In this document: positions 8,945 to 17,298 of the stretch, one piece after another
Numbering within the stretch: position 1 is the stretch's first letter
Layout: each line of letters starts with the position of its first letter
DNA from: Mesorhizobium sp. WSM4904
Lineage (GTDB): Bacteria > Pseudomonadota > Alphaproteobacteria > Rhizobiales > Rhizobiaceae
Assembly: GCF_029674545.1 (NCBI RefSeq)
Contig: NZ_CP121354.1
Coordinates: 2,365,001-2,429,000 of the forward strand
Length of the DNA stretch: 64,000 nt
Direction of reading: 5' to 3'
The notes under the pieces: generated by a model
Databases searched by the model: none
Seen by the model: the letters and a program-made list of their open reading frames with translations, nothing else
Told to the model about the DNA's origin: nothing
Position numbers and translations under genes: made by a program

Positions 8945-9997
8945 TCAAATCCGCCCGTCGATCAGGTCCACCGCGAGCGCGGCGAGCAGCTTCACCGCCT
9001 CGCCATAGGTCTTGGCCTTTTCCGGATTGGAGGCATTGCCGTCCAGCGCACGGCGGTAGACACCCTGGCAGATCGCCGCCAGCCGGAAGAAGGAGAAGGC
9101 GAGGAAGAATGTCCAGTTGCCTATGCCGTCGATGCTGCGCCGCCGGCAATAGGCGGCCACATAGGCTTCCTCGGAAGGCAGACCGAGCACAGCGCGGTCG
9201 ACGCCGCCGAGGCCGCGAAAGCCGGAGGCATGCGGCAGCCGCCACTGCATGCATTGATAAGCGAGGTCGGCGAAGGGATGGCCGAGCGTCGACAGTTCCC
9301 AGTCGAGCACGGCGATGACCTTAGGCTCGTCCTTGGCGAAGATCATGTTGTCCAGCCGGTAGTCGCCATGCACCAGCGAGACCCGGCCGTCGTCGGCCGG
9401 CATATGCGTCTCCAGCCAGGCGATCAGCCGGTCCATGTCGGCGATCTCTTCCGTTTCGGAGGCGCGGTACTGGCTGGTCCAGCGCGCGAACTGGCGCTCG
9501 AAATAGCTGCCGGGCTTGCCGAAATCGCCAAGCCCCACGGCCGCGATATCGACGTCGTGCAGGGCGGCGAGCGTCGCGTTCATGGCGTCGTAGATCGCCG
9601 CGCGCTCGTCATTGCTGGATGTGTCGGGGCCGGATGCGTCCGGCAAGGACGGATCCCAGAAGATGCGGCCATCGAGGAATTCCATGACATAGAACATGCG
9701 GCCGATCGGCGAGTCCTCGCCGGACAGGTGCAGCATGCGCGGCACCGGCACGGCGGTCGAGCTGAGCGCCTGCATGACCCGGAACTCGCGGTCGACCTGA
9801 TGCGCCGACTTCAGCAACTGTCCCGGCGGTTTGGCGCGCAGCACGTAGCGGCCGCTCGCGGCGGTCAGCAGATAGGTTGGGTTCGACTGTCCGGACTTGA
9901 ACTTGTCGACCGCCGAAAGCCCGGCAAAGCCCGGAATATGCGCCTCGAGGTAAGGCGCAAGCGCTGTTTGATCTAAGACGTTGCTGTCGCCGCTCAT
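8945..9997 (-). CDS. APH-family phosphotransferase (ACAD10/11-like)
   Basis: A 350-residue aminoglycoside-phosphotransferase-fold protein. It has the Brenner-type catalytic loop LVHGDYRLDNMIF and the metal-binding block VIAVLDWELSTLGHP. The GHPFADLAYQ continuation is characteristic of the subgroup that travels with acyl-CoA dehydrogenases; in eukaryotes this domain is fused to them (ACAD10/11) and phosphorylates 4-hydroxyacyl-CoAs. The start ATG overlaps the stop of the upstream MaoC gene (ATGA, 9994-9997). A role in hydroxyacyl-CoA breakdown with the nearby dehydrogenase is inferred from context; it is probably not a drug-resistance gene. Confidence 0.85.
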   Translation of the reverse strand: MSGDSNVLDQTALAPYLEAHIPGFAGLSAVDKFKSGQSNPTYLLTAASGRYVLRAKPPGQLLKSAHQVDREFRVMQALSSTAVPVPRMLHLSGEDSPIGRMFYVMEFLDGRIFWDPSLPDASGPDTSSNDERAAIYDAMNATLAALHDVDIAAVGLGDFGKPGSYFERQFARWTSQYRASETEEIADMDRLIAWLETHMPADDGRVSLVHGDYRLDNMIFAKDEPKVIAVLDWELSTLGHPFADLAYQCMQWRLPHASGFRGLGGVDRAVLGLPSEEAYVAAYCRRRSIDGIGNWTFFLAFSFFRLAAICQGVYRRALDGNASNPEKAKTYGEAVKLLAALAVDLIDGRI

Positions 9998-10473
9998 GCG
10001 GTCTCGGGCTGGCGCTCGATCAGCGTCAGGGTCAGCCAGCGCGCGGTCAGCGCCGGCTTCTTCGATCCTTCGATCTCGATGGTCACGTCATGCGCCGTCT
10101 GGACCCAGCCGGAAGGCCGCACCTTGACGTCGGCCAGCACGAAGTGCGTGCGGATGCGCGAGCCGGTCTTGACCGGCGCCAGGAAGCGCAGCGTGTCGAA
10201 GCCGTGATTGACGCCCATCTTGGTGTTTTCGATCGGCGGCATGGTCTCGAAGGTCATGGCCGACAGCAGCGACAGTGACAGGAAGCCATGCGCGATGGTG
10301 CCGCCGAACGGCGTCTCACGCGCGGCGCGCTCCGGATCGCAATGGATGAACTGATGGTCGTCGGTGGCGTCGGCGAACTGGTCGATCATGCGCTGCGTCA
10401 CCGTTCGCCAGGGCGACACGCCGACTTCGTTGCCGACGCTGGCCAGAAGCGTATCGAGACTGATCGGTTCCAC
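9994..10473 (-). CDS. MaoC family (R)-specific enoyl-CoA hydratase
   Basis: A 159-residue hot-dog-fold hydratase. The hydratase-2 signature is present as DATDDHQFIHCDPERA, giving the catalytic Asp and His, followed by GTIAHGFLSLSLLS. It starts at a GTG at 10473 behind GGAGG. It hydrates trans-2-enoyl-CoA to (R)-3-hydroxyacyl-CoA in the cytoplasm. It is translationally coupled to the APH-like gene. The chain length of the substrate is unknown. Confidence 0.9.
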   Translation of the reverse strand: MEPISLDTLLASVGNEVGVSPWRTVTQRMIDQFADATDDHQFIHCDPERAARETPFGGTIAHGFLSLSLLSAMTFETMPPIENTKMGVNHGFDTLRFLAPVKTGSRIRTHFVLADVKVRPSGWVQTAHDVTIEIEGSKKPALTARWLTLTLIERQPETA

Positions 10474-10512
10474 GCTAATGTCCTCCGCACCCCCGCCCGG
10501 ATAACGAGCGTA

Positions 10513-11328
10513 TCATTCCTTGAACAACGTCATTCCATGCTGCACCGACTGGCCGCCGTCGATCGGCAGGATGGCGCCGGTGACATAGCTTCCGGCACGG
10601 CTGCACAAATAGAGCGTTGCGCCGGCAATGTCATCCGCCACGCCGATGCGGCCGAGCGGAACATGGTTACCGACATGTTTCGCCTGCTCCGCGGTGGCGG
10701 TGGCAAAGGCCGTCATCCGGCTCTGGAAGGGGCCGGGGGCGAAGGCATTGACCGTGATGCGGCGGGCGGCGAACTCGATCGCCAGCGTGCGCGTCAGGTG
10801 ATGCACGGCGGCCTTGGAGGCGGTGTAGGAATAGGCGTCGTCGGCCAGCGGCTGGGTGCCCATCACCGAGCCAAGATTGATCACGCGGGCCGGATCCTCG
10901 TCGCTTGCGGCGGCGTCGAGCAACGGCAGAAGCTCCCGCGTGAGATGGAAGACCGCGGTGACATTGACGCCGAAGACCTTGGCCCAGGCGTGGTAGGGAA
11001 ACTCCTCCAGCGGCGCGCCCCAGGAAATGCCGGCATTGTTGACCAGGATGTGCAGCCGGTCCGTGCGCACCTTCACCTCGGCGACCAAAGCGGCGATGCC
11101 CGCTTCGCTGGACACGTCGCCGGCAAAGCCCTCGGCCCGGCCGTCGCCGCCCTGCGCATTGAGCTCGCTGGCGACCCGGATGCAGTCCTCGCCCTTGCGC
11201 GAGGCGATCATCACGGTGGCGCCGGCCCGCACCAGCCCGGTCGCGACCATCCGGCCGATGCCGGTTGCGGCGCCGGTCACCAGCGCTGTCTTGCCGGCGA
11301 CCGAGAACAGCCTGTCCAGATAGCTCAT
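10513..11328 (-). CDS. SDR family oxidoreductase
   Basis: A 271-residue short-chain dehydrogenase starting at the ATG at 11328, just after GGGAGGAATTAGG. It contains TGAATGIG near residue 18, NNAG near residue 99 and the active-site YTASKAA. The C-terminus GAILPIDGGQSVQHG is typical of 3-oxoacyl reductase-like members. It lies 39 bases upstream of the MaoC gene on the same strand and is divergent from the acyl-CoA dehydrogenase, so both arms of the cluster can be fired from the 11329-11444 gap. Confidence 0.87.
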   Translation of the reverse strand: MSYLDRLFSVAGKTALVTGAATGIGRMVATGLVRAGATVMIASRKGEDCIRVASELNAQGGDGRAEGFAGDVSSEAGIAALVAEVKVRTDRLHILVNNAGISWGAPLEEFPYHAWAKVFGVNVTAVFHLTRELLPLLDAAASDEDPARVINLGSVMGTQPLADDAYSYTASKAAVHHLTRTLAIEFAARRITVNAFAPGPFQSRMTAFATATAEQAKHVGNHVPLGRIGVADDIAGATLYLCSRAGSYVTGAILPIDGGQSVQHGMTLFKE

Positions 11329-11444
11329 CCTAATTCCTCCCACGTGCCTCGTCCCGGCCGGAAACCGAAGGACTCGCGTTGACAACGCTAGCCGAAGTAC
11401 GGTCATCCTTGCCACGGGTAAAGACTTCGAAAGGGCCGGAACCG

Positions 11445-12686
11445 ATGGCGGACATGAATCTCGGCATGAGCGAGCGGCTGAAGCCGATCCACCAGAGCGT
11501 GGCCGCGATGGTGCGCGACGAGATCGCGCCGCTTGGCGAGGCGTTTCTCGCCGAGGTCGGCAAGGGCGGCGACCGTTGGGCCTACACGGCCAGACAGACC
11601 GAGATCCTCGAAGGGCTGAAGAAGACGGCGCGGGAGCGCGGCCTGTGGAATTTCTGGCTTACCGATTCAAAGCGCGGCTACGGCCTGTCGACTGTCGAAT
11701 ATGCCTATCTGGCGGAAGAGATGGGAAAAGCCCATCTCGGCGCCGAGACCTTCAACTGCTCGGCGCCCGACACCGGCAACATGGAAGTGCTGGAGCGCTA
11801 CGGCTCGGAAGAGCATAAGCGGCAATGGCTGGAGCCGCTGCTCGATGGGAAAATCCGCTCGGCCTATCTGATGACCGAGCCCGACGTCGCCTCATCGGAC
11901 GCCACCAACATTTCGATGCGCTGCGAGCGGCGCGGCGATGATTATGTGCTCAACGGCGAGAAATGGTGGGCGTCCGGCGCCGGCGACCCGCGCTGCGCCA
12001 TCTACATCGTCATGGTCAGAACCGGCTCGGACGAAGAGCCGCAGCATCGCCGGCATTCGATGATCCTGGTGCCGGCGGACAGCAAGGGCGTCACCAAGTT
12101 GCGACCGATGCAGGTCTATGGCGACGACGATGCGCCGCATGGCCATATGCATCTCAGGTTCGAGGATGTGCGGGTTCCGGTGGCGAACCTGATCCTCGGC
12201 GAGGGCAGGGGCTTCGAGATCGCGCAGGGGCGGCTGGGGCCTGGCCGCATCCATCACTGCATGCGCGCCATCGGCCAGGCCGAGATGGCGCTGGAGATGC
12301 TGTGCCAGCGTTCCGTGCGGCGCGAGGCCTTCGGCCAGTCGCTGGCGAAGCTCGGCGCCAATTTCGACATCATCGCCGAGTGCCGCATGGAGATCGAGAT
12401 GGCGCGGCTGCTCTGTCTCAAGGCGGCATGGATGATCGACCAGGGCGATCCGCGCGCCGCCGCGCCCTGGATCAGCCAGATCAAGGTGGTAGCACCCCGC
12501 GTCGCGCTGAAAGTCACCGACGAGGCGGTGCAGATGTTCGGCGCGCAAGGCATCAGCCAGGACACTCCGCTCGCCCGCTCGTGGACACATCTGAGAACAT
12601 TGCGGCTCGCTGACGGGCCGGACGCCGTGCACCGGCGCCAGGTGGCGCGCGCCGAGCTCAGGAAATATACGCAGGAAAAGGTCTGA
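11445..12686 (+). CDS. Acyl-CoA dehydrogenase
   Basis: A 413-residue FAD-dependent acyl-CoA dehydrogenase that introduces a trans-2 double bond into an acyl-CoA. Family blocks are visible in order: YLMTEPDVASSDATNI in the middle domain, the NGEKWWASGA block, then ARQ-like helices with VRREAFGQSLAKLG and a C-terminal MFGAQGISQDTPLA. It resembles the ACAD10/11-like group, which matches the adjacent APH-fold gene. The start ATG at 11445 follows AAAGGG; an earlier start at 11379 is possible. It forms a two-gene unit with the next oxidoreductase. Confidence 0.9.
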   Translation: MADMNLGMSERLKPIHQSVAAMVRDEIAPLGEAFLAEVGKGGDRWAYTARQTEILEGLKKTARERGLWNFWLTDSKRGYGLSTVEYAYLAEEMGKAHLGAETFNCSAPDTGNMEVLERYGSEEHKRQWLEPLLDGKIRSAYLMTEPDVASSDATNISMRCERRGDDYVLNGEKWWASGAGDPRCAIYIVMVRTGSDEEPQHRRHSMILVPADSKGVTKLRPMQVYGDDDAPHGHMHLRFEDVRVPVANLILGEGRGFEIAQGRLGPGRIHHCMRAIGQAEMALEMLCQRSVRREAFGQSLAKLGANFDIIAECRMEIEMARLLCLKAAWMIDQGDPRAAAPWISQIKVVAPRVALKVTDEAVQMFGAQGISQDTPLARSWTHLRTLRLADGPDAVHRRQVARAELRKYTQEKV

Positions 12687-12691
12687 CCGCC

Positions 12692-13729
12692 ATGGCGCTT
12701 GCGTCGGAAATGAAGGCCTTGCTGCTCGTCGGCGACGGCTATACCAAGACACCTTCGGCCGGCGCGCTGGAGGCGATGGAGCCTTATCTCCGACCGGGCA
12801 GCATCGCCGTGCCCGAACCCGGCCCGACACAGGCGCTGATCAAGGTTGGCCTCGCCTCGATCAACCCGTCCGACATCGCCTTCATCAAGGGGCAATACGG
12901 CCAGCCGCGCGTGAAGGGGCGGCCGGCGGGCTTCGAGGGCGTCGGTATCGTCGTGACGACAGGCGATGACCCGTATGCAAAGAGCCTCGAAGGAAAGCGC
13001 GTCGCCTTCGCCACCGGCGTGTCGAACTGGGGCTCGTGGGCCGACTATGCGGTGGCGGAGGCTGCGTCCTGCGTTCCGTTGCTCGACACGGTTCGCGACG
13101 AGGACGCCGCGGCGATGATCGTCAATCCGCTGACCGCGCTCGCCATGTTCGACATCGTCAGAGAGGAAGGCGAGAAGGCCTTCGTCATGACCGCCGGCGC
13201 CAGCCAGCTCTGCAAGCTGATCACTGGGCTAGCGAAGGAGGAAGGTTTTCGGCCGATCGTCACCGTGCGCCGCGAAGAGCAGATCCCGTTGCTGAAAGGG
13301 CTCGGTGCCGCGCATGTGCTCAACGAAAAGGCGGCGGATTTCGAAGCTGCGCTGCGCGAGGTGATGAAGACCGAGCAGCCGCGCATCTTCCTGGACGCGG
13401 TGACCGGACCGCTGGCCTCGGCCATCTTCTACGCCATGCCGAAGCGCTCGCGCTGGATCGTCTATGGTAGGCTCGACGCCGAGCCGACGGTGATCCGCGA
13501 GCCCGGCCAGTTGATCTTCCAGCACAAGCGCGTCGAAGGCTTCTGGCTGGCCGAATGGATGCGAGCGTTTCGCGACCGGCTCGGCCCGGCGGTGCTGGAG
13601 GCGCAGAAGCGCTTTTCCGACGGACGCTGGTTAACCGACGTGACGGCGGTGGTGCCGCTGGACGAAGCTATGACCAGGCTGCCGGCCGAGTTGGCCAAGC
13701 CGAATGGCAAGGTGTTCATAAGGCCTTAG
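12692..13729 (+). CDS. MDR family oxidoreductase (quinone oxidoreductase-like)
   Basis: A 345-residue medium-chain dehydrogenase/reductase. The N-terminal GroES-like domain has INPSDIAFIKGQYG and GFEGVGIVV. The zinc-ligand GHE motif and the structural-zinc cysteines are absent, so it belongs with the zinc-free quinone oxidoreductase/crotonyl reductase-like branch. The cofactor loop reads MTAGASQLCKLI. It begins five bases after the acyl-CoA dehydrogenase stop. The hydride acceptor and substrate are unknown; an enoyl reductase role would suit the context. Confidence 0.82.
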   Translation: MALASEMKALLLVGDGYTKTPSAGALEAMEPYLRPGSIAVPEPGPTQALIKVGLASINPSDIAFIKGQYGQPRVKGRPAGFEGVGIVVTTGDDPYAKSLEGKRVAFATGVSNWGSWADYAVAEAASCVPLLDTVRDEDAAAMIVNPLTALAMFDIVREEGEKAFVMTAGASQLCKLITGLAKEEGFRPIVTVRREEQIPLLKGLGAAHVLNEKAADFEAALREVMKTEQPRIFLDAVTGPLASAIFYAMPKRSRWIVYGRLDAEPTVIREPGQLIFQHKRVEGFWLAEWMRAFRDRLGPAVLEAQKRFSDGRWLTDVTAVVPLDEAMTRLPAELAKPNGKVFIRP

Positions 13730-13830
13730 AGCGTTTCATCGTTTCACGGAAACGCTGAACCACTCTAACTATTTGTTTTTAGGCAATTCCGGACGGAAAA
13801 CCGCTACACACTTTTCCTGGAATTGCTCTA
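13728..13830. repeat. Rhizobial intergenic repeat, full copy
   Basis: Two nested inverted repeats: AGCGTTTC (13730-13737) with GAAACGCT (13749-13756), and GCAATTCC (13783-13790) with GGAATTGC (13819-13826). This matches a repeat type often seen between genes in Rhizobiales. Shorter relatives occur at 29971-30007 and 38887-38925. It fills the gap between two convergent genes. Confidence 0.75.
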
Positions 13831-13843
13831 GGCCAACACCTGT

Positions 13844-14674
13844 TCACCGCAGGCTTTCCAGGTCGCGGATGCGCTTGGCGCCGGCGGCTTCGAGCTGTCT
13901 CGTGACGGCGCCGATCAGCGTTTCGGCGACGACGAAGAGCGCGGCCGACGAATCCCAGGCCGACGGCACGGCGGTACGCCCGGCAATCACATGGCGGGCG
14001 AAGCGGGCGATCGGCGACAGCCACTGGTCGGTGAAAAGCACGATCTGCACGCCGCGCTGGTGCGCCTTCTCGGCAAAGCGGACGAGGCTTTCCTGGTAGC
14101 GCCTGATGTCGAAGATCACCAGCACGTCGCGCTTGCCCATGTCGATCAGCCGGTCGCGCCAGATGCTCTCCTGGCCGGCGAGGTGGTAGACATCCGGCTG
14201 GATGATGGCGAGATGGGCGGCCATGTAGCGCGCCAGCGGATCGGTGAAGCGGCCGCCGATCAGGAAGGTCTTGCCGCGCCGCTCGGCAAGCCTTGTGGCG
14301 ATGTCGGCCAGTTGCTTGTCGGAGAGGTGCCGGAATGTCTCGCGCATGTTTTCCAGCGTCGCCTCCAGCATCGGCGAAACCGCGCCGCCGTTGGCGGGCG
14401 ACGCCGGGTTGAGGGTGCGCGACGCCGGAGACTGCAATTGCGCCGCCAGCTCATCCTGCAGCGCCGACTGGAATTCGGGATAGTTCTGAAAGCCCAGTCT
14501 CGCGACGAAACGCAGGATCGTCGGCGAGGATACGCCGGCCGCGGCCGAGAACTCGGCGACCGTCTTCAGCCCGGTCAGCGGATAGTTGGCGATCAGCGTC
14601 TGCGCGGCGCGGCGCTCGCCGGCGGGCATTGTCCCGATGCGGTCCGAGATCAGTTCGGCAATGCTGGAAATCAT
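13844..14674 (-). CDS. RpiR/MurR family transcriptional regulator
   Basis: A 276-residue regulator with an N-terminal HTH_6 domain (about residues 1-75, including TVAEFSAAAGVSSPTILRF) and a C-terminal SIS domain (about residues 125-260, with FLIGGRFTDPLA). The SIS domain usually binds a phosphorylated sugar, but in rhizobia such regulators also control amine and amino-acid catabolism. The ATG at 14674 is preferred, after GGGGGAAAACC; a TTG at 14731 is an alternative. It is divergent from the amidohydrolase-permease-ligase operon, its likely target. Confidence 0.88.
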   Translation of the reverse strand: MISSIAELISDRIGTMPAGERRAAQTLIANYPLTGLKTVAEFSAAAGVSSPTILRFVARLGFQNYPEFQSALQDELAAQLQSPASRTLNPASPANGGAVSPMLEATLENMRETFRHLSDKQLADIATRLAERRGKTFLIGGRFTDPLARYMAAHLAIIQPDVYHLAGQESIWRDRLIDMGKRDVLVIFDIRRYQESLVRFAEKAHQRGVQIVLFTDQWLSPIARFARHVIAGRTAVPSAWDSSAALFVVAETLIGAVTRQLEAAGAKRIRDLESLR

Positions 14675-14724
14675 GGTTTTCCCCCGCCCGTTGGCCCGGT
14701 CGCCGCCGTTTTCCGAATTGGCGT

Positions 14725-14756
14725 TTGACAAAGCCGGGCAAAGTGTATGAAATCAT
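14725..14756 (+). promoter_or_regulatory. Candidate promoter and operator of the gamma-glutamyl-type operon
   Basis: TTGACA at 14725-14730 is followed at short spacing by TATGAA (14746-14751). The palindrome ATGAAATCAT (14747-14756) overlaps the -10 and is a plausible operator for the divergent RpiR regulator. The first gene starts at 14821, leaving a leader of about 60 bases. The spacing of 15 is on the short side, so this is tentative. Confidence 0.4.
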
Positions 14757-14820
14757 CCACAGGGACGCAATGAGGCAAAATACGTAACATAAGATACAGC
14801 GCTCCCCAGGGGACGGCAGT

Positions 14821-15639
14821 ATGGAGAAAGCACGGCACGCCAGCCTTGCACCGTCGGAGACCGTGAGGGTGACCAACCTTGGCGGCTCCAGCCCCTTCGT
14901 CTTCACCTGCGACCACGCCTCGAACTTCCTGCCCTCCGAATTCGGCACGCTCGGCCTGCCCGTCGAGGACCTCTCCCGCCACATCGCCTGGGATCCCGGC
15001 GCGCTGCCCGTCGCCGGCCGCATGGCCGAGGCGCTCGATGCCACGCTGGTCGAGACCTGCGTCTCGCGTCTCGTCATCGACTGCAACCGGCCGCTCGACG
15101 CGCCGGACCTCGTGCCGCCGGTCAGCGAAACGACGGCCATCCCGGGCAATACCGGTCTTTCCGAAAGGGATCGCGCGGCGCGGGTCGACCTGGCGTGGCG
15201 TCCGTTCCATGACACGGTTGCACAAATCATCGAGCGACGGCTGGCGCACGGCCAGGAGACGCGCCTTGTGTCGGTGCACTCCTTCACGCCGGTCTACAAG
15301 GGCAGAAGCCGGCCCTGGCATATCGGCATCATCCATGATGACGACCGCAGGCTGGCGGCGCCGCTGATATCGGCGCTCAAGCGGCTCTCCGGCGTCACCG
15401 TCGGCGTCAACGAACCCTATTCGCCGGCCGACCGCGTCTATTTCACGCTGGAACGGCACGCGCGCTCGCGCGGCCTAGCCTGCGCGATGATCGAAATCCG
15501 CAACGACGAGATCTCCGGCGAGACCGGGCAGCGGAAATGGGCGGATCTGCTCACAGGCATATTTTCGAATCTGGAGCCCGAGGAGGCCAGGGGCTCCCGA
15601 CAACGCGTAATGGGAAAGTCAGTACAGTCGGCCAGCTAA
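14821..15639 (+). CDS. N-formylglutamate amidohydrolase family protein
   Basis: A 272-residue member of the FGase family of zinc-dependent amidohydrolases. Visible blocks are FTCDHASNFLP near the N-terminus, LVSVHSFTPVYKG in the middle and CAMIEIRNDEI near the end. The classical enzyme hydrolyses N-formyl-L-glutamate in histidine breakdown, but no hut genes are nearby. With a glutamine-synthetase-like ligase downstream, hydrolysis of a gamma-glutamyl amide is a reasonable alternative (inference). A paralogue lies at 60672. The stop is 21 bases before the permease gene. Confidence 0.85.
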   Translation: MEKARHASLAPSETVRVTNLGGSSPFVFTCDHASNFLPSEFGTLGLPVEDLSRHIAWDPGALPVAGRMAEALDATLVETCVSRLVIDCNRPLDAPDLVPPVSETTAIPGNTGLSERDRAARVDLAWRPFHDTVAQIIERRLAHGQETRLVSVHSFTPVYKGRSRPWHIGIIHDDDRRLAAPLISALKRLSGVTVGVNEPYSPADRVYFTLERHARSRGLACAMIEIRNDEISGETGQRKWADLLTGIFSNLEPEEARGSRQRVMGKSVQSAS

Positions 15640-15660
15640 GAACCAACAGGGGACTTCCAA

Positions 15661-17217
15661 ATGACAACAAACGACTATACCGAAGTCGACAAAGCGGAGG
15701 ACATGAAGGTCCTCCACAACATGGGCTACGCCCAGGAACTGGAGCGGCGCCTCAGCCGCTTCTCGAATTTCGCGGTTTCCTTCTCGATCATCTGCATCCT
15801 GTCCGGCGGCATCAATTCGCTGGCGCAGGCAACGTCGGGCGCCGGCGGCATCGGCATCGGCATCGGCTGGCTGGTCGGCTGCTTCATCTCGCTCACCTTC
15901 GCGGTCGCCATGTCGCAGATCAGCTCGGCCTATCCGACGGCCGGCGGCCTCTATCACTGGGGCTCGATCCTCGGCAATCGCGGCACCGGCTGGGTGACGG
16001 CCTGGCTCAACCTGCTCGGCCTGATCACCGTGCTCGGCGCCATCAATGTCGGCACCTGGACATTCTTCCTCGGCGCCTTCGGGCCTGCGCTCGGGATCGA
16101 GGGCACGCTGACCAACCAGATGATCTTCCTGGTCATCATCACCGGCGCCCAGGCGCTGATCAACCACCTCGGCATCAAGCTGACGGCGAAGCTCACCGAC
16201 TTCTCGGGCTACCTCATCTTCTTCGGCTCGATCCTGATTGCGATCGTCTGCCTGCTCTCCGCCGAGACCTGGGATTTCAGCCGTCTCTTCACCTTCCACA
16301 ACTACTCCGGCGACGCCGGCGCAGGTGTGTGGCCATCGGTGTCGAACGCCTGGGTGTTCGCGCTCGGTCTGCTGCTGCCGATCTACACGATCACCGGCTA
16401 CGACGCCTCGGCGCATACCTCGGAGGAAACCATCAAGGCGGCCTCGTCGGTGCCGCGCGCGATGGTGATGTCGGTCATCTGGTCGACGCTGTTCGGCTAT
16501 CTGTTCCTGGTTGCCTTCGTGCTGATGATCCCGAACATGGACGACGCGGCCAAGCAGGGCTGGAACGTGTTCTTCTGGGCCTTCGACCAGCGCGTCAGCC
16601 CCGGCGTCAAGGAGTTCATCTACCTCATCGTCTTCCTCGCGCAGCTCTTGTGCGGCCTCGCCACCGTCACGTCGGCCTCGCGCATGATCTTCGCCTTCTC
16701 GCGTGACGGCGGCCTGCCGGGCTCGTCGGCGCTCGCCAAGGTGAGCCCGACCCACCGCACCCCCGTGGCGGCGATCTGGACGGCCTCGATCCTGTCGGTG
16801 CTGTTCGTCTGGGGCTCGTCGGTGGTTTCGGTCGCCGGCACTTCGGCCTACACGATCGTTGTGTCCTGCACCGTCATCTTCCTGTTCCTCTCCTTCATCG
16901 TACCGATCGTGCTCGGCATGCTGGCCTGGGGAACGCCGAAATGGGACAAGATGGGGCCGTGGAACATGGGCCGCGGCCTGTTCATGCTCTTTGGCTTCCT
17001 GTCGATCGTGTCGATGATCCTGATCTTCGTCATCGGTGTCCAGCCGCCGAACGACTGGGCGCTCTACATCACCGTCGGCTTCTTCATCCTGACGGCGATC
17101 GTCTGGTTCGCCTTCGAGCGTAACCGCTTCCAGGGCCCGCCGCTGGGCGACATCATCGCGGCGCGCCAGGCAGCGATCAAGGCGGCGGAGCAGGCGGTCG
17201 GCGAAACCGGCCACTGA
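15661..17217 (+). CDS. APC superfamily amino acid/amine permease
   Basis: A 518-residue inner-membrane transporter with about 12 hydrophobic helices. The first helices read FAVSFSIICILSGGINSLAQ, a hallmark of the amino acid/choline (ACT) branch of the APC superfamily, and a middle segment has ITGYDASAHTSEETI, the conserved loop of this branch. Substrates of the branch include GABA, choline and other amines. Placed between the amidohydrolase and the ligase, it probably imports the compound that the operon degrades. Substrate not determined. Confidence 0.9.
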   Translation: MTTNDYTEVDKAEDMKVLHNMGYAQELERRLSRFSNFAVSFSIICILSGGINSLAQATSGAGGIGIGIGWLVGCFISLTFAVAMSQISSAYPTAGGLYHWGSILGNRGTGWVTAWLNLLGLITVLGAINVGTWTFFLGAFGPALGIEGTLTNQMIFLVIITGAQALINHLGIKLTAKLTDFSGYLIFFGSILIAIVCLLSAETWDFSRLFTFHNYSGDAGAGVWPSVSNAWVFALGLLLPIYTITGYDASAHTSEETIKAASSVPRAMVMSVIWSTLFGYLFLVAFVLMIPNMDDAAKQGWNVFFWAFDQRVSPGVKEFIYLIVFLAQLLCGLATVTSASRMIFAFSRDGGLPGSSALAKVSPTHRTPVAAIWTASILSVLFVWGSSVVSVAGTSAYTIVVSCTVIFLFLSFIVPIVLGMLAWGTPKWDKMGPWNMGRGLFMLFGFLSIVSMILIFVIGVQPPNDWALYITVGFFILTAIVWFAFERNRFQGPPLGDIIAARQAAIKAAEQAVGETGH

Positions 17218-17231
17218 TATCAGTGTCATGG

Positions 17232-17258
17232 CCATGGCCGGCATCGTGCCGGCCATGG
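17232..17258. other. Intercistronic hairpin between permease and ligase genes
   Basis: CCATGGCCGGC, five bases, then GCCGGCCATGG: a perfect 11-base stem in the 81-base gap. The sequence after it is pyrimidine-rich but lacks a solid T run. It may attenuate transcription or protect the permease message. Confidence 0.6.
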
Positions 17259-17298
17259 TTCCTCCCTTTCAATCGACAAGTGTTGGAGCGCCAAAGGA

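Noticed and set aside
8945..9997. An aminoglycoside resistance gene
   Set aside because: The APH fold here belongs to the subgroup that accompanies acyl-CoA dehydrogenases, and its neighbours are acyl-CoA enzymes.
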